Below are positions 16,695 through 25,727 of a stretch of 64,000 nucleotides of DNA, piece by piece. Below the pieces are notes generated by a model that saw only the letters and a program-made list of their open reading frames with translations, searched no databases and had not been told where the DNA came from. The stretch is taken from positions 223,938 to 287,937 of the forward strand of contig NZ_JAVXZY010000008.1 of the NCBI RefSeq assembly GCF_032337115.1, read 5' to 3'. A program made the translations under genes and the position numbers. Source of the stretch: Roseateles_C aquae (GTDB taxonomy: Bacteria > Pseudomonadota > Gammaproteobacteria > Burkholderiales > Burkholderiaceae_C). Position 1 is the first letter of the stretch. Every line of letters begins with the position of its first letter.

Positions 16695-17819
16695 ATGAAG
16701 ATCGCGTTCGTCTTTGACTACGTGATGCACTACCACCGCCCAACCTTGCAAGCGATCGAAGCACGCATCAAGGCCTTGGGTGGGGAGTTCACCTTGTACA
16801 CGGCCAAGCATGAGCTTGCCGCGGCAGGTCGCACGCCCCTTAGTCAGGCGGTTGTGCGTGATCAACGCTACTACCGCTTGTTCGAGAAATATGTGGGCGG
16901 TTACGCACTTCGCAATCAGCAAGGCCTGATTGAACAACTGGATAAACAGCGGCCAGACATCATCGTCACCATGTGTCACTCGGGGACATGGTCAGAATGG
17001 CAAATCGCCATGCACAAGCGCAAATGGGGCTGCAAGCTGGTGTCCTGGCAATGTGGCTACGAGTACAACCCCGGCCTGATCAAGCGGACGATTCTTGGCG
17101 CCTTCATTCCGCGCTTTGATCTGCATCTTTGCTATCACAGCAATGCGCAGCGCTATTCGGTGGCTCATGGTGCGCGACCCGAGCAGACCATCGTGATGCA
17201 CAACACCATCGACGAGGGCGCCATTGTGGCCGGCGACAAGGCGCAGGCGCGCGAGGCGCTGGTCGCCCAGTACCCGCAACTTGCCGGCAAGCGCATCGTG
17301 CTCTATGTCGGCGCGGTGCTCGAGGAGAAAAACCTTGATCGGGTGTTCGCCGCGCTGGACCAGCTGAATGACCCGGCCGCCATGTTTGTACTGGTTGGCG
17401 ATGGCGCCTATCTCGAGGTGCTGAAACAGCGCTACGGCGCTCGCAGCGATTGGTTGGCCACCGGCCGGGTGGTCGAAGGCGTGGGGCGCTACTTTGACGC
17501 GGCCGATGTCTTCGTGCTGCCTGGTACCGGCGGGCTGGCCATCAACGAGGCCATGGCGCACCGGCTGGCGGTGGTGTCGGGTTATGCCGACGGCAGCGCC
17601 GATGATCTGGTCCAGGATGGTGTGACCGGCTTCCGCTTGCGCAGCGATGAGGTCGGTGAACTGGCTCAGCGGCTCGGGCAGTTGCTTGGCGACCCGGCGC
17701 TCGCTCGGGTATTTGGCGAGGCTGGTGAGCGGCGCATTCGGGGCGACTTGTCGTTTCAGTGCTTTATTGACCGCGTGATCAGCGGCTTGCTTGGTCAGCT
17801 AGCTCAGGCAAGAGCCTGA
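16695..17819 (+). CDS. Family 4 glycosyltransferase (GT-B)
   Basis: From ATG 16695 the product is 374 residues. It opens with KIAFVFDYVMHYHRPTLQAIE. The donor domain includes IVLYVGAVLEEKNLDRVFAAL, FVLVGDGAYLEVL and LPGTGGLAINEAMAHRLAVV, the E-x7-E-like signature of GT4. Last gene of the plus-strand set; its stop is 49 bp from the convergent lyase gene. The 60 bp before it contains no strong terminator, so it is probably still in the operon. Sugar donor unknown. Confidence 0.88.
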   Translation: MKIAFVFDYVMHYHRPTLQAIEARIKALGGEFTLYTAKHELAAAGRTPLSQAVVRDQRYYRLFEKYVGGYALRNQQGLIEQLDKQRPDIIVTMCHSGTWSEWQIAMHKRKWGCKLVSWQCGYEYNPGLIKRTILGAFIPRFDLHLCYHSNAQRYSVAHGARPEQTIVMHNTIDEGAIVAGDKAQAREALVAQYPQLAGKRIVLYVGAVLEEKNLDRVFAALDQLNDPAAMFVLVGDGAYLEVLKQRYGARSDWLATGRVVEGVGRYFDAADVFVLPGTGGLAINEAMAHRLAVVSGYADGSADDLVQDGVTGFRLRSDEVGELAQRLGQLLGDPALARVFGEAGERRIRGDLSFQCFIDRVISGLLGQLAQARA

Positions 17820-17868
17820 GCACAGGACCGCGGTCAATGCTTGAATCCAGCGCTGCGCATGGCGACAT

Positions 17869-20226
17869 TCAATTGACCAAGGGTTTGATCTCGCTGCTGT
17901 AGCTGGCAGCGGTGCCTACCGCTTCGTAGTACAGCACATTGCGCAATGTGGGCAGCGGCGTGGTGGGCGCTCGCGAGAGATACACACGCTGGTTGGCCGG
18001 GCCGGAGACGCTCAGCGTATAGCTCTTGCTGCCGCAGACCAGGCTGACCGTCCAGTTGGTGCCAGCGGTCCACATCTTGGTTTCTTTCCAATAGCTCAGG
18101 CCAATTGCGCTGGGCAACGCGACTGCTGGCGCTGTGCTCAGTCCCGCCTGCGGGCTGATCTGGCAGGCGCTGTGGAATGCGATGCCGAGACGCTTGCTGG
18201 CGGGCGGAATCCCGGCCTGTGTGCTGTTGACGTTGATGCTGGTTTGTTCGGCCATGCCGGCACTGGTGACGCGCAGGCCGCGTGACACCGTGACACCGGG
18301 CCGGTAGTTGGTGTGCTGGGCAACCAATCGGTTGGCACTGGCCGTGAAGTCGGTGACGTCGCCCTTGCCCCAGCTTGACTGGCCAAGCCCGTCGATCAGC
18401 GCGACGTTGTTGGCGGGGCCACGACTGAAGTAGTCGGTGTGGTAGGGCGAGGTGTAGCTGACGGTGCCGGAGTCGGTGCTGATCTGTGTGGTGCCGTCAT
18501 AGAGCTCATAGGCCAGCGCTTCTTCTTGAGCATGATTGCCCGTGGCCTGGCCGTAGTGGAAGAAGGCCTGCCAATTGCCAGACTTCAGCACCGCCATGCG
18601 GATGCTCGGGAAATTGCGTGTGTAGACGGTGGGCAAGGTCGGCGCGCTCGGCGTCGCACTCGGCGGGTCCAGCAGTGATTCCCAGGTGCGCCAGCGGTTG
18701 GCCAGGTCGACGCCGTAGTAGGTGGGCAGCACACGGAACAGCTTCCAATGTACGGCCGGGGTGGCCACCGGCAACTTGGCTGAGCTGTCGCTGGGGGTGG
18801 GCAGCATATTGTCGGCAAAGCGGTAGTCGAAGGCTGCCAGCATCAGGCGCAGCGTGAAATCGCGCTCGGCCTGGAAGGTGCTGCTGCGGCCTTCCAGCGA
18901 GGCTTGGGTGAGCAGCTTGGACATCGCGTCGACCACATAGTCGTTGTAGGCGAAGGTGCCTTCGATCCAGAGGTTATCGGCAGTGACGCCATAGCGCAGT
19001 GTCGCCAGCAGACCCTGGGTATGGTTCTGCCCATAGTCGAGCAGGGTTGTGTCCTTGAAGCGCAGCGCGATGCCGGAGATGGCGGCGTAATGCCACAGCG
19101 CGATATTGCTCATCGGCGTGGTCACGGTTTTCAGATTTGTGGCCATGGGCAGGAACAGGCCATCGCGCCAGGCCTGGTTGCGCGCGCTACCGGCATAGCT
19201 TTCAAGCAGCCGGGCTGCGTCGACCAGGGTGAAGCTGTCATAGGCTTCGTCCAGGCCGTGGCGGTACATCTGCCCGCGGCCATTGAAGGTGCGCAGCGGC
19301 CAGGTCTTGTAGTTCTTGGCGTAGAAATCGAGTTGCTTGGCCGCCCATTCGCCATACTTGGTATCGCCAGTCAGGCGGTAGATGCGGGCCGCCATCTGCG
19401 TGCGGGCAATGTTGTAGCCTCGTACATAGGCGACCCAGCCTTCGTAGTACTTTTGCTCGGCCGTGCTGGCCGCCCTTGCGGGCTCGGGGCTGTCAACGGT
19501 CCAGGTGACCAATGCGCCCGTCTTGGGATCAAGATAGTTCTGCACCCAGCCGCCGACCATGTCGGCGCGCTCGGGGTTCTTGGCCATCCAGGCGTCAACG
19601 TCGGCCTTCTGCGCCTTCAGCCAATTGGCCACGTCGGTGGAGCTCTTGACCCTGGCCGCAAGGCCAGTCCAGTCTTCGCGGGCCTCGCGTTGACCATAGA
19701 ACACACCGGCCGATGGCGCTGCCAAAGCCTTGGCCGAAGAGGCAGTGGTCAAGGAGCCATCGCCGTTCGAGACTGGCGCGGCGACGGTCGTTTCAGAGGC
19801 GGTCCAGAGTCCGTTGGGGCGAATCGTCGGACTCGTGGTGGTGCTGCTGGTGCTGGGTGTGATGACCGTCGTGCTGCCGCCGCCGGTTGTGACGACCGTC
19901 GTGCTGGTGGCTCTGCTCGTACCGGCTGATGCCGCCGGTGTTAGCGCCTGAGCGCGTCGCGACGGACTCGGGCCTGTGGTGCTGGCTGTAACCGCCGAGC
20001 TGCTGGCGGGCGCAGCGCTGGCTGCCGATGCGGGTGCATCTGCGCTCGGCGTGCTGGCGGCTTCGGCGGCTGGTTCAGCTGCAGAGGCAAGCTGACCACT
20101 TGGCGTGACGCTGGAGAGCGCCTTCTCTTCCTTGGCCTGCTCGCCGCCGCCGCAAGCGATGAGGCTGGCTGAGCACAGGGCGAGAAGGGGCATCATGCGC
20201 GAGACGCGGGGGCTGAGGGACTGCAT
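17869..20226 (-). CDS. Lipoprotein polysaccharide lyase with heparinase II/III-like C-terminal domain
   Basis: The 785-residue product has a lipoprotein signal ending in LIACGGG (Cys25) and a ~150-residue Ala/Ser/Thr-rich linker. An alpha-helical lyase domain follows, with GQMYRHGLDEAYDSF, MSNIALWHYAAISGIAL and GTFAYNDYVVDAM. The C-terminal beta-sheet domain has EEALAYELYDGTTQISTD, YHTDYFSRGPANNVALIDGLGQ and GLRVTS. This two-domain layout matches alginate-lyase/heparinase II-III proteins that cleave uronic-acid polymers. As the last gene of the minus-strand set it probably trims or degrades the polymer made here. The exact lyase family is uncertain. Confidence 0.8.
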   Translation of the reverse strand: MQSLSPRVSRMMPLLALCSASLIACGGGEQAKEEKALSSVTPSGQLASAAEPAAEAASTPSADAPASAASAAPASSSAVTASTTGPSPSRRAQALTPAASAGTSRATSTTVVTTGGGSTTVITPSTSSTTTSPTIRPNGLWTASETTVAAPVSNGDGSLTTASSAKALAAPSAGVFYGQREAREDWTGLAARVKSSTDVANWLKAQKADVDAWMAKNPERADMVGGWVQNYLDPKTGALVTWTVDSPEPARAASTAEQKYYEGWVAYVRGYNIARTQMAARIYRLTGDTKYGEWAAKQLDFYAKNYKTWPLRTFNGRGQMYRHGLDEAYDSFTLVDAARLLESYAGSARNQAWRDGLFLPMATNLKTVTTPMSNIALWHYAAISGIALRFKDTTLLDYGQNHTQGLLATLRYGVTADNLWIEGTFAYNDYVVDAMSKLLTQASLEGRSSTFQAERDFTLRLMLAAFDYRFADNMLPTPSDSSAKLPVATPAVHWKLFRVLPTYYGVDLANRWRTWESLLDPPSATPSAPTLPTVYTRNFPSIRMAVLKSGNWQAFFHYGQATGNHAQEEALAYELYDGTTQISTDSGTVSYTSPYHTDYFSRGPANNVALIDGLGQSSWGKGDVTDFTASANRLVAQHTNYRPGVTVSRGLRVTSAGMAEQTSINVNSTQAGIPPASKRLGIAFHSACQISPQAGLSTAPAVALPSAIGLSYWKETKMWTAGTNWTVSLVCGSKSYTLSVSGPANQRVYLSRAPTTPLPTLRNVLYYEAVGTAASYSSEIKPLVN

Positions 20227-20420
20227 GGCGAAGGCGGCTCGTGCGGAGTCGAAGCGGGAGACATCTTCATTGTCGGCAGTTCACCATCTGGCTGTAAGCA
20301 ATTCTTTCTCGCTACTGCCACCGGAATAGGGGGCGCGAGCGTGCAGATTGCTCGCCTTTGCCGCGCGCTTACCAGGCCTTTACCAAAGCTTCACTTTGTT
20401 GCTGGCCGCAAGCTGGCGGC

Positions 20421-21197
20421 TCAGGGCTTTCCAAGCAGCAACTGGCGCAGCACCCGACCTACAAAAATACTGTTTCCCACCAGATAGCGCTTCCATAAGC
20501 GGCCAGGCTCCTGGCTGAAGCGGAAGAGCCATTCCAGGCCGCTTTTCTGCATCCAGTGCGGCGCTTCCTTCTTGGTGCCGGCAATCAGCGCGAAGGCAAA
20601 GCCCACGCCCAGCGCGATGGGCTTGAGGCGGCCCTGGTGGGCTTCCATCCAGAACTCCTGCTTGGGACAACCGAGGCCGACGAAGAGCAGGCCGGCGCCG
20701 GAGTCGTTGATGGCGGCGGCGATGTCGGGATCGTAGGGCGGTTCGGTGGGCAGCATCGGTGGCGAGACGGCACCGGCGATCTTCAGCGCCGGGAACTGCA
20801 GCAGCAGGTTTTGCTGCATCAGCCGCAACTCTTCCGGCGTGCCGCCGTAGAGGAAGATCGATGTGCCTTCGCCCTCGGCACGTCGGCACAGCTCCAGTGT
20901 CAGCTTGGGGCCGTTGACGCGGCCGGCGCGTTGAATGCCGTTGAGCCGGCGCAGCGCCCAAACCAAGGGCATGCCGTCGGTGACGACCCAGCGCGCACGG
21001 CTCATCACCTGGGCCAGGCGTGGCATGCTCAGCGCGCGGGTCAGCATGTCGACATTGGCAACGCAGACGATGCCGCCACAGCCGGTCTTGGCATCGGCGC
21101 TGATGGCGTCAACCGCATCGTCCATGCTGCTGGCAAACAGGCGGATGCCGAACAGCTCGGTTTCCTCGGGGGCGGTGATGGCGCGAACAGTAGACAT
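20421..21197 (-). CDS. WecG/TagA/CpsF family glycosyltransferase (GT26)
   Basis: The 258-residue protein has the family blocks CVANVDMLTRAL, WVVTDGMPLVWALRRL, IFLYGGTPEELRLMQ and the signature GAGLLFVGLGCPKQEFWM, closing with APHWMQKSGLEWLFRF. Enzymes of this family add N-acetylmannosaminuronate or related sugars to undecaprenyl-PP-sugar. With wecB (ManNAc supply) and a UDP-hexosamine dehydrogenase in the same locus, use of a ManNAc-type donor is a fair inference but not shown. ATG at 21197; the gene is followed 195 bp later by the lyase. Confidence 0.9.
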   Translation of the reverse strand: MSTVRAITAPEETELFGIRLFASSMDDAVDAISADAKTGCGGIVCVANVDMLTRALSMPRLAQVMSRARWVVTDGMPLVWALRRLNGIQRAGRVNGPKLTLELCRRAEGEGTSIFLYGGTPEELRLMQQNLLLQFPALKIAGAVSPPMLPTEPPYDPDIAAAINDSGAGLLFVGLGCPKQEFWMEAHQGRLKPIALGVGFAFALIAGTKKEAPHWMQKSGLEWLFRFSQEPGRLWKRYLVGNSIFVGRVLRQLLLGKP

Positions 21198-21548
21198 GCG
21201 GACGATGACGGGCTGAGGCAGCTCGGGATTCTCTTTTATGCGAAGGGGCGCGGGGTGGCCGTTGGGTCAGAATTCTCCGGGTTTTTACCGAGAGCCGCGC
21301 GCGAAAGGCGCCAATGTGCCCCAAGCGGGCCGCGGCTTCAAGTGTTTGTGCCCAGCGCTTACAAATCGAAGCAGGCTTCGCGCATTTCTGCCTGCTGCGG
21401 GCCACCTGTTTGCAGGGGGAAAAGCTGCCAGCTGATGCGTGGCCGGCGGGCGGTTCAGTGGAGAATACGGCCTCGCTTGCGTGTGCGCCCCGGATGATTT
21501 GTTGGGGGCAGACGCTCATCCACCGCGATCCGGGTTCCAGGAGTCATC
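21198..21548. other. 351-bp divergent intergenic region
   Basis: The region separates wecG-like (minus) and the uronate epimerase (plus), so it should contain two promoters. I see no gene and no convincing -35/-10 pair. An AGGAG site (~21537-21542) belongs to the TTG start at 21549. Confidence 0.5.
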
Positions 21549-22556
21549 TTGAAAGTTCTAGTCACCGGCGCAGCCGGCTTCATCGGCATGCATGTCAGCC
21601 AGATCCTGCTGGCGCGTGGCGACCAGGTGGTCGGTCTGGACAATCTGAACGACTACTACGACCCGCAGCTCAAGCGCGACCGGCTGGCGCGCCTGGAGGG
21701 CAAGCCGGGCTTCAGCTTCGTGAAGATGGATGTGGAAGACCGCGCCGGCATGGAGCGGCTGTTCGCCGAGCAGAAGTTTGATCGCGTCGTTCACCTGGCC
21801 GCGCAGGCCGGCGTGCGTTACTCGATCGAGAACCCGCATGCCTATATCGACAGCAATATCGTCGGCTTCACCAATGTGCTGGAAGGCTGCCGGCACAACA
21901 AGGTGGCACATCTGGTCTATGCGTCCAGCTCCAGCGTCTATGGTGGCAACACGCTGATGCCATTCAGCGAGCATCACAGCGTCGACCATCCGGTCAGCCT
22001 CTATGCCGCCACCAAGAAGGCTAACGAGTTGATGGCGCACACCTACAGCCATCTGTTCCGCCTACCAACGACCGGCCTGCGCTTCTTCACCGTCTATGGC
22101 CCCTGGGGCCGGCCGGACATGGCCTTGTTCCTGTTCACCAAGGCCATCATCGAAGGCAAGCCGATCAATGTGTTCAACCACGGCAAGATGATCCGCGACT
22201 TCACCTACGTGGACGACATCGCCGAGGGCGTGGTGCGGGTGCTGGATCGCGAGGCGACGCCGGAGCCCGGCTACGACTCCGACAAGAGCGATCCGGCCCG
22301 TTCGAATGCGCCGTACCGCGTGTTCAATATCGGCAATCACGACCCGATCGAACTGATGGCTTTCATCGACGCGATCGAAAAGGCCGTGGGCAAGGAAGCG
22401 ATCAAGAACTTCATGCCGCTGCAGGACGGCGATGTGCCGGCCACCCATGCCGATGTCGAAGAACTCGCCGCCTGGACCGGTTTCCGCCCGGCCATGCCGG
22501 TGCCTCAGGGCGTGCAGAACTTTGTGGACTGGTATCGCGGCTATTTCAAGGTCTGA
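21549..22556 (+). CDS. UDP-glucuronate 4-epimerase-like NAD-dependent epimerase
   Basis: The 335-residue extended SDR has GAAGFIGMHVSQILL, LDNLNDYYDPQLKRDRL (typical of UDP-glucuronate epimerases), HLAAQAGVRYS, ASSSSVYGGN and the catalytic SLYAATKKANELMAH. It should interconvert UDP-glucuronate and UDP-galacturonate, supplying an acidic sugar. The start is a TTG: no ATG in frame gives the Rossmann N-terminus, and an AGGAG site lies just upstream. It is the only plus-strand gene inside the minus-strand set. No UDP-glucose dehydrogenase of the Ugd type is recognisable in the window. Confidence 0.88.
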   Translation: MKVLVTGAAGFIGMHVSQILLARGDQVVGLDNLNDYYDPQLKRDRLARLEGKPGFSFVKMDVEDRAGMERLFAEQKFDRVVHLAAQAGVRYSIENPHAYIDSNIVGFTNVLEGCRHNKVAHLVYASSSSVYGGNTLMPFSEHHSVDHPVSLYAATKKANELMAHTYSHLFRLPTTGLRFFTVYGPWGRPDMALFLFTKAIIEGKPINVFNHGKMIRDFTYVDDIAEGVVRVLDREATPEPGYDSDKSDPARSNAPYRVFNIGNHDPIELMAFIDAIEKAVGKEAIKNFMPLQDGDVPATHADVEELAAWTGFRPAMPVPQGVQNFVDWYRGYFKV

Positions 22557-22577
22557 GCAGACCGCCCACGCCAATGC

Positions 22578-22604
22578 AAAAGCCCCGCAGTGCGGGGCTT
22601 TTTT
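22578..22604. terminator. Bidirectional Rho-independent terminator
   Basis: AAAAGCCCCGC-agt-GCGGGGCTTTTTT forms a stem with A-tract and T-tract on opposite sides. It lies between the convergent epimerase (stop 22556) and wecB (stop 22644) and can end transcription from both. Confidence 0.93.
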
Positions 22605-22643
22605 GTGCCTGACCAGTGTGGTCAGGCCAGGCTTGAAGCAGGC

Positions 22644-23756
22644 TTAGACGCCCAGGTGCTTGGCCAGGATGTCGACGATGCGCTCGGCGGCACGTCCGTC
22701 CCACAGGGCCGGGCGGCGGCCGCGCTTGCCGCCGGTTTGCAGCGTCTGCAGCGCATGGCCAATGATGACCTCGGGGTCGGTGCCGGCCAGCACATTGGAG
22801 CCTTCGTCAACCGTGACCGGGCGCTCGGTGTTCTCGCGCATGGTGATGCAGGGCACGCCCAGCGCGGTGGTTTCTTCCTGCAGGCCGCCGCTGTCGGTCA
22901 GCACCACGGCGGCGTCCTTCCACAGGTGCAGGAAGGACATATAGGCCTGCGGGCCCAGCAGCGTGACGTTGGGGCCGAGGTCGATGCCGAACTTCTCGAT
23001 ATTGCCGCGGGTGCGCGGGTGCACCGGGAACACCAGCGGCAGCTCCTGGCCGACACGGCGCAGCACGCTGGCGATGCGCTCCAGCGCTTCGGCGCTGTCG
23101 ACATTGGACGGGCGATGCAGGGTGACGACGCCGTAGCGGGCGTTGGCCTTCTTGAAGGCGTCGGTCTCGAAGCCGCTGGTGTCCATGCCCTTCAACTTCT
23201 CGGCCTGGAAGAGCACGTTGTCGACCATCACATGGCCAACGTCGTAGACGATGCTCATGTCCTTGCCTTCGCGCTTCAGGTGCTCGTAGCCGCTGGGCTC
23301 GGTGACGAAGAACCAGTCGGAGATCGAGTCGGTGACCAGGCGGTTGATTTCCTCGGGCATGCTCATGTCGCCGCTGCGCAGGCCGGCCTCAACGTGAGCG
23401 ACCGGGATGCAGGCCTTCTTGGCCACCACCGAGCAGGCCAGCGTCGAGTTCACATCGCCAACGACCAGGCAGGCGTCTGGCTTCTCGGCCGCGCACAGCT
23501 CTTCGTAGGCCAGCATGATCTTGCCGGTCTGCGCGGCATGCGAGCCGCCGCCGCAGCCCAGGCGCACATCGGGCTGGGGAATGCCGAGTTCCTCGAAGAA
23601 CACGTCATTCATGTCGCGGTCGTAGTGCTGGCCGGTGTGGACGATCTTCCAGGCCAGGCGGCCGTCGGCCTGGAGTGCGCGCACGATGGGCGCGATCTTC
23701 ATGAAATTGGGCCGGGCGCCGGCGATCAGGTGGATGACGGGTTTGCTGCTGCTCAT
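22644..23756 (-). CDS. wecB: UDP-N-acetylglucosamine 2-epimerase (non-hydrolysing)
   Basis: From ATG 23756 the protein is 370 residues, normal for WecB. Motifs include HLIAGARPNFMKIAP, VHTGQHYDRDMNDVFF, LVVGDVNSTLA, HVEAGLRSGDMSMPEEINR and LTDSGGLQEET. It interconverts UDP-GlcNAc and UDP-ManNAc. A longer reading frame adds 24 unconvincing residues, which I leave out. The 417 bp upstream, before rfbC, holds the palindromic element at 23883-24159, which may separate wecB from the rest of the minus-strand transcript or alter its promoter. Confidence 0.95.
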   Translation of the reverse strand: MSSSKPVIHLIAGARPNFMKIAPIVRALQADGRLAWKIVHTGQHYDRDMNDVFFEELGIPQPDVRLGCGGGSHAAQTGKIMLAYEELCAAEKPDACLVVGDVNSTLACSVVAKKACIPVAHVEAGLRSGDMSMPEEINRLVTDSISDWFFVTEPSGYEHLKREGKDMSIVYDVGHVMVDNVLFQAEKLKGMDTSGFETDAFKKANARYGVVTLHRPSNVDSAEALERIASVLRRVGQELPLVFPVHPRTRGNIEKFGIDLGPNVTLLGPQAYMSFLHLWKDAAVVLTDSGGLQEETTALGVPCITMRENTERPVTVDEGSNVLAGTDPEVIIGHALQTLQTGGKRGRRPALWDGRAAERIVDILAKHLGV

Positions 23757-23882
23757 GGTCGGTCGTCGTTGTGAGGCGGGCACGCGGTCGCGTGCGAGGC
23801 CTGTATTGTCCGGGACAGCGGGGCACACCAGGGGCGCCCAGCGTCAAAAGAGGCAGGGCAGAGCGTAACAGGGCGTGAGGGC

Positions 23883-24159
23883 CTAGTGTCGTGAGTTGGG
23901 AATTCGTAGCATTGAGATTCGACCAGGCGGTGATGATGGTGGTGCCGACAGGCTGGGGCGATACCGGGTGTATCTCCCCAGCCTGTCGGTGCCGCAAGCG
24001 CGCCGCCTGGTCGAACCCCGTGCGGGGCGGGTCGAAACGGGGCGCTCGGGGCGTTGCAAAGCCGGGGCGATACGCCCGGTATCGACCCGGCTTCGCGCCT
24101 ACCGCGCATCCCCGTTGCGACCCGTCGCAATGCCACGAATTCCCAACTCACGACACTAG
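23883..24159. mobile_element. 277-bp palindromic MITE-like element with 32-bp terminal inverted repeats
   Basis: The two ends are 32-bp inverted repeats starting CTAGTGTCGTGAGTTGGG, with one mismatch (GTAGC versus GTGGC). Inside are two nested hairpins. The first pairs TTCGACCAGGCGG (23918-23930) with 24003-24015 and encloses CCGACAGGCTGGGG and its complement. The second pairs 24029-24042 with 24110-24123 and encloses GCCGGG..CCCGGC. There is no coding capacity. CTAG at both ends could be target duplication or part of the repeat. A non-autonomous transposable element or large REP-type element is the best reading. Confidence 0.8.
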
Positions 24160-24173
24160 CTGCCTGTGGCCCC

Positions 24174-24725
24174 TCAATCGAAGGTGCGGGCCTCGGCCAG
24201 CAGCGGGGCCGTGCGATCCTTCTCGGCCAGCAGCGGGGTAACGCCGGCGTCAGGCCACTGGATGCCAATGGCGGGGTCGTCCCAGCGCACGGCGCCCTCG
24301 CATTGCGGCGCGTAGACGTCGGTGGTCTTGTAGAGGAAGTCGGCGCTGTCGCTGAGCACCAGAAAGCCGTGGGCAAAGCCGGGCGGGATCCACAACTGGC
24401 GGTGGTTGTCGGCACTCAGCTCCACGCCTTCCCAGCGGCCGAAGTTGGGGCTGCTGCGGCGCATGTCCACCGCCACATCGAAGACCGCGCCACTGACCAC
24501 CCGCACCAGCTTGCCCTGCGCATGCGGCGCCAGCTGGAAATGCAGGCCGCGCAGCACGCCACGGCTGGAGCGGGAATGGTTGTCTTGCACAAAGCGCACC
24601 GGCGTGCCGACGGCCTCGTTGAAGGCGCGTTCGTTCCAGCTCTCGGTGAAGAAGCCGCGGGCATCACCGAACACCTTGGGTTCGACGATCAAGACTTCGG
24701 GCAGGGAGGTGGCGGTGACCTTCAT
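24174..24725 (-). CDS. rfbC: dTDP-4-dehydrorhamnose 3,5-epimerase
   Basis: The 183-residue cupin protein shows the RfbC blocks VFGDARGFFTESWNERAFNEAVG, FVQDNHSRSSRGVLRGLHFQ (with the catalytic His) and DMRRSSPNFGRWEGVELSADN, ending in IQWPDAG. It performs the third step of dTDP-L-rhamnose synthesis. Its ATG shares bases with the rfbA stop (TCATCAG on the plus strand), so the genes are coupled. It is the last of the four rfb genes before the palindromic element. Confidence 0.97.
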   Translation of the reverse strand: MKVTATSLPEVLIVEPKVFGDARGFFTESWNERAFNEAVGTPVRFVQDNHSRSSRGVLRGLHFQLAPHAQGKLVRVVSGAVFDVAVDMRRSSPNFGRWEGVELSADNHRQLWIPPGFAHGFLVLSDSADFLYKTTDVYAPQCEGAVRWDDPAIGIQWPDAGVTPLLAEKDRTAPLLAEARTFD

Positions 24726-25615
24726 CAGAAACTCTTCTCGTTCAACAACTTCATCAAATACTGGCCGTAGCCATTCTTCAGCATCGGCTGGGCCAGCCGT
24801 TCCAGTTGGGCAGCGTCGATCCAGCCATTGCGGAAGGCGACTTCCTCGGGGCAGGCCACTTTCAGGCCCTGGCGCTTTTCCAGCGTGGCAATGAACTGGC
24901 TGGCGTCGAGCAGGCTGTCGTGCGTGCCGGTGTCCAGCCAGGCGTAGCCGCGGCCCATGATCTCGACCTGGAGCTGGTTCTGGCGCAGGTACTGGGCGTT
25001 CACATCGGTGATTTCCAGCTCGCCGCGGGCGCTGGGCTTGATGGCGGCGGCGATGTCGCAGACCTGCTCGTCGTAGAAGTAGAGGCCGGTCACTGCGTAG
25101 TTGCTCTTTGGGGCCTTGGGCTTTTCTTCAATCGATAGCGCGCGTTGCTGGCCGTCGAACTCGACCACGCCATAACGCTCAGGATCGGTGACGTGGTAGG
25201 CGAACACGGTGGCGCCCTGCTCGGTATTGGCGGCATGGCCGAGCAGGCCCTGGAAGTCGTGGCCGTAGAAGATGTTGTCGCCAAGCACCAGGCTGCTCGG
25301 CGCGCCATCGATGAAGGACTTGCCGAGGATGAAGGCCTGCGCCAGGCCATCGGGGCTGGGCTGCACGCAGTAGCTGAGATTGATGCCCCAGCGGCTGCCG
25401 TCGCCGAGCAAGGCCTCGAAGCGCGGCAGATCGGTGGGTGTGCTGATCAAGAGGATGTCGCGCATCCCGGCCAGCATCAGCGTGGTCAGCGGGTAATAGA
25501 CCATCGGCTTGTCGTACACCGGCAGCAGCTGCTTGCTCATGGCCAACGTGGCCGGGTGCAGCCGGGTGCCGGAGCCTCCGGCGAGGATGATGCCTTTGCG
25601 GGTTTTGGTGCTCAT
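24725..25615 (-). CDS. rfbA: Glucose-1-phosphate thymidylyltransferase
   Basis: The 296-residue nucleotidyltransferase carries the pyrophosphorylase signature GIILAGGSGTRLHPATLAMSK. It also has YDKPMVYYPLTTLMLAG, VLGDNIFYGHDF, VVEFDGQQRALSIEEKPKAPKS and GRGYAWLDTGTHDSLLDAS. It makes dTDP-glucose, the first step toward dTDP-L-rhamnose. It lies 112 bp downstream of rfbD on the same strand and overlaps rfbC by one base. Confidence 0.97.
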   Translation of the reverse strand: MSTKTRKGIILAGGSGTRLHPATLAMSKQLLPVYDKPMVYYPLTTLMLAGMRDILLISTPTDLPRFEALLGDGSRWGINLSYCVQPSPDGLAQAFILGKSFIDGAPSSLVLGDNIFYGHDFQGLLGHAANTEQGATVFAYHVTDPERYGVVEFDGQQRALSIEEKPKAPKSNYAVTGLYFYDEQVCDIAAAIKPSARGELEITDVNAQYLRQNQLQVEIMGRGYAWLDTGTHDSLLDASQFIATLEKRQGLKVACPEEVAFRNGWIDAAQLERLAQPMLKNGYGQYLMKLLNEKSF

Positions 25616-25727
25616 CGGCTTGTGCTCCTGCGGGTCATTGCCGCGTGATTGTCGGCCAGGCCAGCCGGACTGAAGCCCGGGGAATGCGGGGCGCTTTACG
25701 GGCAGATCTGCTGCTTCGGCCGCGGCT

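Noticed and set aside
17869..20226. PEP-CTERM substrate of the exosortase
   Set aside because: The protein ends without a PEP motif, membrane helix or basic tail and is a lipoprotein by its N-terminus.
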